The notes under the pieces were generated by a model. That model saw only the letters and a list, made by a program, of their open reading frames with translations, was not told the origin of the DNA and searched no databases. Source: an uncultured Fastidiosipila sp. (GTDB lineage Bacteria; Bacillota; Clostridia; Saccharofermentanales; Fastidiosipilaceae). Taken from it: 64,000 nucleotides of DNA. The DNA lies in the NCBI GenBank assembly GCA_947253875.1, contig CAMYAM010000001.1, positions 62,001-126,000 on the forward strand, given 5' to 3'. Made by a program: the position numbers and the translations under genes. Shown here piece after piece: positions 9,322 to 17,038 of this stretch (positions are counted from its first letter, which is position 1; each line of letters begins with the position of its first letter).

Positions 9322-9397
9322 TGGTGCCCAGAGCCGGAATCGAACCAGCGACACCTTGAGCTTCAGTCAAGTGCTCTACCAACTGAGCTATCTGGGC
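9322..9397 (-). tRNA. tRNA-Phe (anticodon GAA)
   Basis: The 76-nt cloverleaf is readable. The acceptor stem GCCCAGA pairs with TCTGGGC, followed by discriminator A and an encoded CCA. The D-arm contains AGCTCAGTTGGT, the anticodon stem-loop is CTTGA-CTGAAGC-TCAAG with anticodon GAA, and the T-arm contains GGTTCGATTCC. It is the last gene of a two-tRNA unit. Confidence 0.97.
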
Positions 9398-9430
9398 ATG
9401 TACCAGAAGCTTGTCTGGTATATATTAAAT

Positions 9431-9507
9431 TGGCGACGCAGAAGGGGCTCGAACCCTCGACCTCCAGCGTGACAGGCTGGCATTCTAACCAACTGAACTA
9501 CTGCGCC
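9431..9507 (-). tRNA. tRNA-Asp (anticodon GTC)
   Basis: This is a 77-nt tRNA. The acceptor stem GGCGCAG pairs with CTGCGTC (one G-T pair), with discriminator G and encoded CCA. The anticodon arm CCAGC-CTGTCAC-GCTGG carries GTC, and the T-arm contains GGTTCGAGCCC. It is followed 33 bases later by tRNA-Phe and shares its terminator. Confidence 0.97.
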
Positions 9508-9523
9508 AAATCTGTGTATAACG

Positions 9524-9551
9524 ATTCTATCATCTTTTATATCTTTGTCAA
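9524..9551 (-). promoter_or_regulatory. Promoter of tRNA-Asp/tRNA-Phe
   Basis: On the minus strand a perfect TTGACA (9551-9546) and TAGAAT (9529-9524) are separated by 16 bp, ending 17 bases before the tRNA-Asp 5-prime end. The same architecture occurs ahead of tRNA-Val. Confidence 0.85.
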
Positions 9552-9671
9552 GGAATTTCTTCACTTGAAAGAACTAGATTTTCAAATCGTGCTACAAATT
9601 CTACTAAATAACTCAAGCTTTTGCAAACACTTTTACTAATTAATCTATTAATAATTCAAGTGCCATTTTGC

Positions 9672-9707
9672 AAAAGAAAAGCCAGTAAAAAATTTGTATT
9701 TACTGGC
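9672..9707 (-). terminator. Terminator of tRNA-Val
   Basis: GCCAGTAAA and TTTACTGGC form a perfect 9-bp stem (9681-9707, 9-base loop) followed on the minus strand by TTTTCTTTT. It starts just after the CCA of tRNA-Val and separates it from the tRNA-Asp unit. Confidence 0.85.
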
Positions 9708-9715
9708 TTCTTGTC

Positions 9716-9792
9716 TGGTGGGGAGTAAGGGACTCGAACCCCCGACCCCCTGCGTGTAAAGCAGATGCTCTAACCAACTGAGCTAACTCCCC
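9716..9792 (-). tRNA. tRNA-Val (anticodon TAC)
   Basis: This is a 77-nt tRNA. The acceptor stem GGGGAGT pairs with ACTCCCC, with discriminator A and encoded CCA. The anticodon loop TTTACAC carries TAC on a TCTGC/GCAGG stem (one mismatch at the base), and the T-arm contains GGTTCGAGTCC. It is a single-gene unit with its own promoter and terminator. Confidence 0.97.
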
Positions 9793-9840
9793 TCAACACT
9801 AAACAGTTATCTGTGTAGTTGTTTTTCAAAAGCAAATAAA

Positions 9841-9868
9841 ATTCTATCACAGTGATATAACTTGTCAA
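9841..9868 (-). promoter_or_regulatory. Promoter of tRNA-Val
   Basis: Minus-strand TTGACA (9868-9863) and TAGAAT (9846-9841) with 16-bp spacing, about 49 bases before the tRNA. It lies just beyond the end of the upstream DHHW gene. Confidence 0.8.
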
Positions 9869-9926
9869 GCACTTTTTACAACAATTTTTATTTTCCTTTA
9901 AATTTCTTCTACGCTCTGCTCTAGTA

Positions 9927-11090
9927 CTAATCTTGCAACAACTTATATGTATTATTGTCCCCTGCTAAAGTAACAATATTATAAAGATACATAAGATCAG
10001 TAAACTCACCTTGTTCTAATATTTCAGAAACAGGAGTGGATAGATATCTAAGGTCTACAATGGTAATACTAGTGTATCTCTCACAAAGGAAAGGTATAAA
10101 TGCATTTGCAAAAGAATCTTTGAAAATTAGCAGCTTCTTATTATTACATTTTAGATTATTCTCCAAACGAATATAATCTTGGTTAGCTCCCAAGAAGTAT
10201 TCATAAGGATCTGTGCCGCTTAGAGCTTCTTTATTATAGAAGCCTTTTCTTACAAGCTTTCCATCTTTGTTGTAAACTTTTACATCATTTAAAGCATCTC
10301 TTTCATAAGCATAAACAGCATCTGGCACAATGGTCTTTGTGCTGGCTTTGGCCCAGTTTGTACCATAAAAATTATCGCTAACCTTCTTGATATCATACTG
10401 CTTTGTAATTAAGTCCTCTCCTAAGCTTTCTAAGTATGCAAGATACGCTGTATATGCACCTAACTGTGTCCAGTGATGATCTGTTCTAAAGTAAAGGTTC
10501 TCATCACTATTTAAGTTCTTATATTTATTGCTCAAAGCTTCAAGTAAATTTGGTGCATTCAAACCTGCTGCATTACTCTTGGCATAGGCTTCATTAAGTA
10601 ACGGAGCTTGATTTGCATCTGGAGCATAAGCAGGCAAAAGGTCTTTACCCACTTCAGCTAAAGTTGGAGCTAATACGAGACTTCCTCTTTGTCCTGTACT
10701 TGTTTTTAAGAATTGATTTTCATAGAAATCAATCATGTCATCAACATTTTGCTGTAATTGTTTAGCATTAATTTCTCGATTAACTTCAATCAAGTGATCT
10801 TTTTTAGCAAAGTAAACACGTCCATTATCAGACTTACCAGTATATTTTTGGGTAAAGGCTTTCAACCCTAATAATTCATCTCTTGCAGGGAATTGATCTG
10901 CTAAGGCTGAATCAACATTCTTGCTCCATTCGCCCGCTTCTACACTTCTCAAGTTAAAATCAGGCCAGACATTCAAAGGTCTACGCTCAGTCCAAGAAAA
11001 CTCTTTGGGATTAGAGAATAATAGAGTTGCTGTTGTCGTAAAAACTAGAACACCTAAACATGCTACAAAAATTTTATTTATCTTCTTCAT
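9927..11090 (-). CDS. DHHW-family envelope protein (AlgX/AlgJ-like)
   Basis: This 387-residue exported protein begins with a short positive N-terminus and one membrane helix (about residues 8-26) that acts as signal or anchor. The rest is extracytoplasmic. The family hallmark is FRTDHHWTQLGAY (about residues 203-215). A later segment, LLIFKDSFANAFIPFL (about 322-337), has the SGNH-like DS motif. The family includes AlgJ/AlgX-type proteins that take part in O-acetylation of exported polysaccharides together with an MBOAT membrane protein. Exactly such a protein is encoded 21 bases upstream. Start follows GGAGGAG. No strong terminator is visible before the tRNA-Val promoter. Confidence 0.85.
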   Translation of the reverse strand: MKKINKIFVACLGVLVFTTTATLLFSNPKEFSWTERRPLNVWPDFNLRSVEAGEWSKNVDSALADQFPARDELLGLKAFTQKYTGKSDNGRVYFAKKDHLIEVNREINAKQLQQNVDDMIDFYENQFLKTSTGQRGSLVLAPTLAEVGKDLLPAYAPDANQAPLLNEAYAKSNAAGLNAPNLLEALSNKYKNLNSDENLYFRTDHHWTQLGAYTAYLAYLESLGEDLITKQYDIKKVSDNFYGTNWAKASTKTIVPDAVYAYERDALNDVKVYNKDGKLVRKGFYNKEALSGTDPYEYFLGANQDYIRLENNLKCNNKKLLIFKDSFANAFIPFLCERYTSITIVDLRYLSTPVSEILEQGEFTDLMYLYNIVTLAGDNNTYKLLQD

Positions 11091-11111
11091 AACTTTATTC
11101 TCCTCCTAAGC

Positions 11112-12596
11112 CTAAAATTGGAAATACAAGAATGATGCGAAACTTTGATCAAGAATATATGCAGTCGATATAATTAATAATATCAAAGTAACTATATGTC
11201 TTATCACTAAAACATAAGGTTTATTCCAGGCTTCATTCTCACGCAAATTCTTGAGGAATTTAGTGAATAATTCACTTGTAGCTAGCAGTGCTATTAATAT
11301 TAGGAAAATATTACCTGTTAAAGCATAAATTCCTTCACCATTCGACCATCCATTGGCACCAAACATACTACCTAACATTGAGAATAGCTCTTTAGTATTT
11401 GGGAAGGCAAATAGAACCCAACCCATATTTACAACAAATAGAGTGATTATTCTTCTGACTAATTTTGGTAAGCGGTCCATAGCTTTGAGCAAGAACATTT
11501 TCTCCATGATCAAAATCACTGCATAGAAGAGTCCCCACAGCAAGAAGTTCAGTTGATTACCATGCCAAATTCCTGTAAGAGCCCACACTATAGTTATATT
11601 TAGAAGTTGTCTTGCTAAACCTTTACGATTTCCACCTAAGGGAATATACACATAATCTCTAAACCAACTACTCAAACTCATATGCCATCTGCGCCAAAAG
11701 TCTGTTATTGAGACGGCTGAATATGGATTATTGAAGTTCTCGGGTGAATCGAAACCTAGGGTCCTTGACAAGCCTACAGCCATTGCAGAATAGCTGGCAA
11801 AGTCTAAGTAGATATATATAGTGTAAAAAATTGCAGCTAACCAAGCCTCTAGTACACCTAAATTGTCACCTAGTCCAAGAAGCAAGTCAGCTCTCAAGGC
11901 TCCAATTTCGTCAACAATAAGCACTTTTACAAATAAGGCTGGTAAAAATCTAAGTAAACCTTGATATAAGTTATTCCAGGATTTCTTAGCCTTTTTTATA
12001 CTAGGGACAAAATTTTTAAATCTAGATATAGGTCCAGAAATAAGTTCTGGGAAGAAGCTAATGTAGAGCAAGAAATTTGTAAAGTTTAACTTAATATCTT
12101 CTTTGAAACTAGTCCATATATACGTTGGATAAATTGAATCTAGCTCAGCATCTTTACGTTCTAAGACTAAACCTTGGTTCTCTAGTCTTTCTGCTTCACT
12201 TTCTAGCAGAGATTTTCTAATATCAAAAATAGCTGAGAGCATCTTGAAGGTATAGAATGATATCCCCAAAGGCATTACTTTTAAGAAATACTTACCACTT
12301 GCAAGTAAAGCTACATTTAATACTACAATTGCTCCAAATAAAATCTTGGCAGTAAGGGACTCACCCCTGGTCATTCTAAACCAAGTCCAGCCCTCTAACG
12401 CCAAGTAATTAAGAATTGTTGCCAATAAAAGTAGAGGTAGATACTTAATATCTCCCCAAGAATAGAAGATTAAACTTAAAACTATCAAAACTATAGATTT
12501 AACTTTAGTATTGGATAATTTATCCGGCAGTAAATAGTATAGTACCAAAGTAATTGGTAAGAACAAATATAAAAATACAATACTATTAAACGCCAT
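11112..12596 (-). CDS. MBOAT-family O-acyltransferase (AlgI/PatA/DltB-like)
   Basis: This 494-residue polytopic protein should carry acyl groups across the membrane for transfer to a surface polymer. About ten to twelve membrane helices are spread along the chain. The MBOAT core is clear: ITDFWRRWHMSLSSWFRDYVY (about residues 300-320), then IPLGGN, and TGIWHGNQLNFLLWG with the conserved catalytic-type His. An insertion rich in charged residues at about 130-150 lies in a loop. The neighbouring DHHW and SGNH proteins are the usual extracytoplasmic partners of such enzymes. The acceptor polymer is unknown; teichoic acid D-alanylation is unlikely because no dltA or dltC is present. Confidence 0.88.
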   Translation of the reverse strand: MAFNSIVFLYLFLPITLVLYYLLPDKLSNTKVKSIVLIVLSLIFYSWGDIKYLPLLLLATILNYLALEGWTWFRMTRGESLTAKILFGAIVVLNVALLASGKYFLKVMPLGISFYTFKMLSAIFDIRKSLLESEAERLENQGLVLERKDAELDSIYPTYIWTSFKEDIKLNFTNFLLYISFFPELISGPISRFKNFVPSIKKAKKSWNNLYQGLLRFLPALFVKVLIVDEIGALRADLLLGLGDNLGVLEAWLAAIFYTIYIYLDFASYSAMAVGLSRTLGFDSPENFNNPYSAVSITDFWRRWHMSLSSWFRDYVYIPLGGNRKGLARQLLNITIVWALTGIWHGNQLNFLLWGLFYAVILIMEKMFLLKAMDRLPKLVRRIITLFVVNMGWVLFAFPNTKELFSMLGSMFGANGWSNGEGIYALTGNIFLILIALLATSELFTKFLKNLRENEAWNKPYVLVIRHIVTLILLIISTAYILDQSFASFLYFQF

Positions 12597-12654
12597 TTTG
12601 TACCTCTTTTAACCTTCTACTAAAAATTTTATTATGAGCTTAATTAAAAACTAA

Positions 12655-13149
12655 CTATTTACTATTGCTGTCAATCCAAGCTTTAACTATATTATTAGCT
12701 TCTTTGTTATTAGGTGAAATTACACTGATTACATAGTTTCCACTTCTGATTAATACTGGATCTTCTAAGTTTTTTAATTGCTCTGGTGTATAGTTACCAA
12801 ATGAAGTTTTGAAATACTCGAACCTACTTTCAATTGCTTTTTCAACGGCTTCAGCATCTTCTGCACTATTAGCTTCAAACAATGCAATTTCTTCAGCAAT
12901 GAAACCACCACCAGCATAGATAGCAGAATTTTTAACCTTTGCGAAATCCACTTGATTCATATATCTGTCTCTAATTTTTTCTGGTATTGGGGCAAGATCT
13001 TTATCTTGGAATTCAATTTTTGTCAATAAATCCTTTGCCAATCCATCTAAGTTTAAACCACTCTTCAATTGACCTGTTTTACTTCCACAAGCTACTAAAG
13101 TAAACACCAAAACAAATACTGATAAAACACTTATTAATTTTCTCTTCAT
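12655..13149 (-). CDS. DUF4358-type lipoprotein
   Basis: This 164-residue protein has a lipoprotein signal (MKRK, hydrophobic stretch, lipobox L-V-A-C with Cys21). The mature part is an alpha/beta domain of about 140 residues with the order characteristic of DUF4358, including the GGFIAEEIALFEA segment and SRFEYFKTSFGNYTPEQ. The biochemical role of this family is not established. In Clostridia it recurs next to DHHW and MBOAT genes, as here, which suggests a role in the same surface-acylation system. Start is the ATG after AAGGAG. Confidence 0.75.
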   Translation of the reverse strand: MKRKLISVLSVFVLVFTLVACGSKTGQLKSGLNLDGLAKDLLTKIEFQDKDLAPIPEKIRDRYMNQVDFAKVKNSAIYAGGGFIAEEIALFEANSAEDAEAVEKAIESRFEYFKTSFGNYTPEQLKNLEDPVLIRSGNYVISVISPNNKEANNIVKAWIDSNSK

Positions 13150-13199
13150 AATAATCTCCTTATTTCTTAAATCTTATAAATACCTACAAACAACCCAAT

Positions 13200-14087
13200 T
13201 TAGGCTACATGAGTCTGGATAAAACTTTGCCACTTATCTACAGTACTCTTATCGAAGTGGACCCCATCAGGTGAAATTTCTTCAGGAAGATACCCTGCTT
13301 CATTCGCAATCACTGAACTAGCATCTAAGAAGTAAATACCTTCTTCATCTGCAAGTTTTCTTAGTTCTTTATTAAAAATTATTATATTAGAATTTTTAAC
13401 ACCCCAGACATCATTAGTGTCATCTTTAGACTTAGTAACAGGCAAAATTGCATTCAAGTAAATATTTGCATTTGCTTGTTTAGCCTTAACATCTTTGATA
13501 ACTGCTCTATAGTTTTCAATAAATACACCTAAGTCATATCCCAATTCATTTGTTCCTAACATCAGGTAAACATCTTTGTAAGCATTTTGTTTTGACCCTA
13601 CAAAATCTGTACCTGTGGTCTCTGTACCATTAATTGAAATAACTTCACTGAAATATTGTGGTGTATTATAGCCTCTAGTACTTATAAAATCTGCATCATA
13701 TAAAGTTCCATATAGCATTAAACTTTGTGTTCTGGAATCTCCTATAAACAAAGCATCTGCAAAGTATGATTCAGGTTTTGCTTCTTTAGCTGGTACCGTA
13801 GTTAGACTATCCCCTTTATTTTCTGCAGCACTTCCCTGTTCAGATTCATCTGCATCCCCAGCTTGCTCTTTAGATTCATCTGTGTTTTTTTCATGATTCT
13901 CAGAGCTTTTGCTTGAAGACTTTTTAGTATCAGCGTTGCTCGTGCTACTACTAGATTTCTGACTAGATGTGCTACTTGAGCTTTCTGCAACTTGATTAAC
14001 AGGACCTTCTACTTGTTTTACTTTTGGTACGTCACATGCTACTAATAGTACCGTTAAAGCCAATGCAATATACTTAATTTTCTTCAT
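13200..14087 (-). CDS. SGNH/GDSL-hydrolase-like lipoprotein
   Basis: This 295-residue protein has a lipoprotein signal ending L-V-A-C (Cys18). A low-complexity Ser/Lys/Glu-rich linker (about residues 33-95) can span the cell wall. The C-terminal domain (about 105-295) has the four SGNH landmarks: block I ALFIGDSRT with the presumed nucleophile Ser, a Gly in STRGYN, block III GTNELG, and block V SPDGVHF with the Asp-His pair. These enzymes hydrolyse or transfer acyl esters on carbohydrates. Position upstream of the DUF4358, MBOAT and DHHW genes points to acetyl transfer or removal on an exported polymer. Confidence 0.8.
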   Translation of the reverse strand: MKKIKYIALALTVLLVACDVPKVKQVEGPVNQVAESSSSTSSQKSSSSTSNADTKKSSSKSSENHEKNTDESKEQAGDADESEQGSAAENKGDSLTTVPAKEAKPESYFADALFIGDSRTQSLMLYGTLYDADFISTRGYNTPQYFSEVISINGTETTGTDFVGSKQNAYKDVYLMLGTNELGYDLGVFIENYRAVIKDVKAKQANANIYLNAILPVTKSKDDTNDVWGVKNSNIIIFNKELRKLADEEGIYFLDASSVIANEAGYLPEEISPDGVHFDKSTVDKWQSFIQTHVA

Positions 14088-14136
14088 AATAACCTCACTC
14101 TAAAACTCAAAGAAAATATTTATTAAATAAATTAGC

Positions 14137-14940
14137 TTATATATATTTCTCTAAGTCAAATAGTTTTTTTCCATTATTTGTGCTAAACTCAGCTAACTTT
14201 TCATAAGAAATACCTTTAATTTCTGCTATTTTCCTTGCAATTTCTGTTAGAAAAGCTGGCTGATTTGTTCTGCCTCTATATGGTTCTGGTGCCATGTACG
14301 GACAATCCGTCTCCAATAAAATATCTTCAAGCTCTAGTGCTGAAACTACTTCTCTTTTGTCAGCACCATTCTTAAAAGTAACTGGACCATCAAAACCAAA
14401 AAGAAAGCCATACTTCTTCATTTTCAATGCATATTCTACATCATACGAATAGCAATGAAAAACACCTATTTTTTCTTTTTTAAGTTTAACTTGTTTTCCT
14501 AGATTAACTAATGCTTGCTCGGTTATTTTGCTCGCATCTCTAGAGTGGATTGATACAGGTAGGTCATATTCATAGGCCAACTGCATTTGTCCCATGAAAG
14601 CCTGCATCTGCACACCATCACTATGCCTATCATCAAAATGCAAATCAAAACCAATCTCACCAATACCTATGATCTTATTGGCTATTTTATCATCTAGTAG
14701 CTCTCTAAAGACAGCCTCACTCTCAGCATTCCACTGGTCAGCATCATGCGGATGAATACCAATAATTGCGTAGCAATTAGGTTGCTCTTTGGCAATTTTT
14801 ACCGCTGTCACAGAACTTTCTAAATCATAACCAACATTATTAATCAAGTTCACGCCATTTTGTTTGGCACTCTCAATATAATTAGCTAATTCTTGCATTA
14901 ATACTGGGTCATTCAAATGTGCGTGTGTATCGTAAAGCAT
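14137..14940 (-). CDS. tatD: TatD-family metal-dependent deoxyribonuclease
   Basis: This 267-residue TIM-barrel hydrolase shows all the metal ligands of the family: DTHAHLND at the N-terminus, GEIGFDLHFDD (Glu), VSIHSRDA, VFHCYS and LETDCPYMAP near the C-terminus. Family members are cytoplasmic 3-prime exonucleases linked to DNA repair. The ATG follows the metG stop by a single base (TAATATG). The metG-tatD order is common in Bacillota and implies coupled translation. The length is normal. Confidence 0.92.
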   Translation of the reverse strand: MLYDTHAHLNDPVLMQELANYIESAKQNGVNLINNVGYDLESSVTAVKIAKEQPNCYAIIGIHPHDADQWNAESEAVFRELLDDKIANKIIGIGEIGFDLHFDDRHSDGVQMQAFMGQMQLAYEYDLPVSIHSRDASKITEQALVNLGKQVKLKKEKIGVFHCYSYDVEYALKMKKYGFLFGFDGPVTFKNGADKREVVSALELEDILLETDCPYMAPEPYRGRTNQPAFLTEIARKIAEIKGISYEKLAEFSTNNGKKLFDLEKYI

Positions 14941-14941
14941 A

Positions 14942-16951
14942 TTAACCTATTTCTGCTCCTGACTCTACTTCTTTATCTGTAGTTAGAAGACTTAATGAGC
15001 CGTCTTTATTTTCAGCACTCAAGATCATACCTTGGCTTACTATTCCTTTAATTTTACGAGGTTCTAAGTTAGCTAATAGAACAACTTGTTTTCCAATTAG
15101 ATTTTCAGGTTTATAGTGCTCAGCTAATCCAGATACTACATCTCTAATTTCACCATTGGCAGTTTCAAGCTTGAAATGCAATAAACGGTCTGTTTCCGGA
15201 ACTGCTTGGCAATCTCTAACTGTTGCTACTAATAATTCCATTTTCTCAAACTCATTGAATTTGATTTCTGGTTTTGATGCCACTTCAGTATTTGCATTAG
15301 TATTTTTATTTCTAACTTTTGCTAATTTTTCTTGTCTTGCCTTAGCTTTTTCCTTTTGCTCAACGTTAATCTTATCGAGCCATTCCATCTCTTTATCTAA
15401 CTCTAATCTTGGGAATAAAGGCTTGCTTGTCTCAACTTTAGATTCAGTAACAAATTCAGAAAATTCAATGTTTGCGCTTAAATCTGAACTCTTACATAAT
15501 GAAGATAAGATAGCATTTGAAGTATCAGGCATAAATGGTGCCAATAATGTTGCTGTTACCCTTAAAGCTTCTAGTAAGTTTCCTAAAACATTTGCTAACT
15601 TAGCACTCTCTTCTTCAGATTTTGCTAAAATCCATGGACTAGTTTCATCAATATATTTATTAGATCTCTTAACTAGATCCCAAATTGATTCTAGCGCATG
15701 GGAAAATTGCATTTGATCTAGATAATTTCTTGAATCAGTAATTGCTTTATTAGCAACTTCCTCTAGATCTTTATCAAACTCAGTTTCTACTCTTTCATCT
15801 GGCAAAATACCATCAAAGTATTTATTTACCATTGCTGTTGAGCGACTTAAAAGATTGCCTAAATCATTAGCTAAATCTGAATTTATTCTCTCGACCAAAG
15901 CTTCATTACTAAAATTACCATCAGATCCAAAGCTAACTTCTCTGAGTAAAAAGTATCTAATTGCATCGACACCATAACGTTCACAAAGCAATACTGGATC
16001 AACAATATTACCTTTGGATTTACTCATTTTACTATCGTTTAATAACAACCAACCATGAGCAAAAACTCGCTTTGGAAGTTCAATTCCCAGTGCCATTAGT
16101 AGTGCTGGCCAGATAATACAGTGGAAACGAACAATTTCTTTTCCTACTAAATGAATATCGGCAGGCCAATATTTTGCAAAATTGCCATCTATATCTTCTG
16201 GATAACCTAAAGCACTAATATAATTAACCAAAGCATCAACCCAAACATAGATAACGTGATCTGGATCGAATGGAACTGGAATACCCCAATTGAAAGAAGT
16301 ACGAGTTACTGCAAGATCTTCCAAACCTTCTTCAATAAAATGTATCATTTCATTTCTGGATCTATCTGGTTTTAAGAAATCAGGTTGATTTTTGTAAAGT
16401 TCAAGAACTTTGTCTCCATATTTACTTAATTTGAAAAAATATGATTCTTCCTTAGTTAAGTAGACTGGGCCTGAACAGTCAGGACAAACTCCACCCTCCG
16501 CTAATTGGGACTCTGTCCAGAATGATTCACAGGAAGTACAATACCATCCTTGATATTCACCCTTATAAATATCCCCTTGATCATAAAGCTTCTTAAATAC
16601 TTTTTGAACTGCTTTCTCATGATAATCATCAGTTGTCCTAATAAATTTGTCATAACTAATATTCATCAGTTTCCAAAGGTCTTTGATACCAACTGCCATA
16701 TTATCTACGTATTCTTGTGGTTTAAGTCCTGCAGCTTCTGCTGTTTCTTGGATTTTTTGTCCGTGTTCATCCATACCAGTCAAGAACATTACATCTTTTC
16801 CTAATGATCTTTGATATCTCGCTATACAGTCTGCCGCAACAGTAGTATATGAGTGACCAATATGTAATTTATCACTTGGATAGTAAATTGGTGTTGTTAA
16901 ATAAAATTTATTTTTATCTGAATTTTTCTTCTCTTCAAAAACATCAGTCAT
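14942..16951 (-). CDS. metG: Methionyl-tRNA synthetase with C-terminal tRNA-binding domain
   Basis: This 669-residue class I synthetase charges tRNA-Met. Visible features are the HIGH-type signature HIGHSYT (about residues 31-37), a zinc knuckle CTSCESFW...CPDC (about 137-160), KMSKSKGN (about 307-314), an anticodon-binding helical region, a Lys/Ala-rich linker (about 530-560), and an EMAP/Trbp111-like OB domain (about 565-669) used for dimerisation and tRNA binding. The length agrees with the long MetG type. An 87-base spacer follows the nicotinate phosphoribosyltransferase gene; it is too short for a T-box and none is seen. Confidence 0.95.
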   Translation of the reverse strand: MTDVFEEKKNSDKNKFYLTTPIYYPSDKLHIGHSYTTVAADCIARYQRSLGKDVMFLTGMDEHGQKIQETAEAAGLKPQEYVDNMAVGIKDLWKLMNISYDKFIRTTDDYHEKAVQKVFKKLYDQGDIYKGEYQGWYCTSCESFWTESQLAEGGVCPDCSGPVYLTKEESYFFKLSKYGDKVLELYKNQPDFLKPDRSRNEMIHFIEEGLEDLAVTRTSFNWGIPVPFDPDHVIYVWVDALVNYISALGYPEDIDGNFAKYWPADIHLVGKEIVRFHCIIWPALLMALGIELPKRVFAHGWLLLNDSKMSKSKGNIVDPVLLCERYGVDAIRYFLLREVSFGSDGNFSNEALVERINSDLANDLGNLLSRSTAMVNKYFDGILPDERVETEFDKDLEEVANKAITDSRNYLDQMQFSHALESIWDLVKRSNKYIDETSPWILAKSEEESAKLANVLGNLLEALRVTATLLAPFMPDTSNAILSSLCKSSDLSANIEFSEFVTESKVETSKPLFPRLELDKEMEWLDKINVEQKEKAKARQEKLAKVRNKNTNANTEVASKPEIKFNEFEKMELLVATVRDCQAVPETDRLLHFKLETANGEIRDVVSGLAEHYKPENLIGKQVVLLANLEPRKIKGIVSQGMILSAENKDGSLSLLTTDKEVESGAEIG

Positions 16952-17038
16952 AGCTTCTACATACTCCTATCTACAATATATAAGGCTTATATGTTGTAAT
17001 TTTTATATCTTAAATATTATCGTTAATTATCTAAAGTT

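Noticed and set aside
15156..15716. 186-codon open frame on the plus strand, opposite metG
   Set aside because: It is antisense to a well-supported gene, has no ribosome binding site, and the protein sequence is low-complexity Ser/Leu/Phe-rich as expected from a shadow frame.
16952..17038. Possible T-box riboswitch ahead of metG
   Set aside because: The spacer is only 87 bases, lacks a terminator hairpin and a recognisable T-box core sequence.
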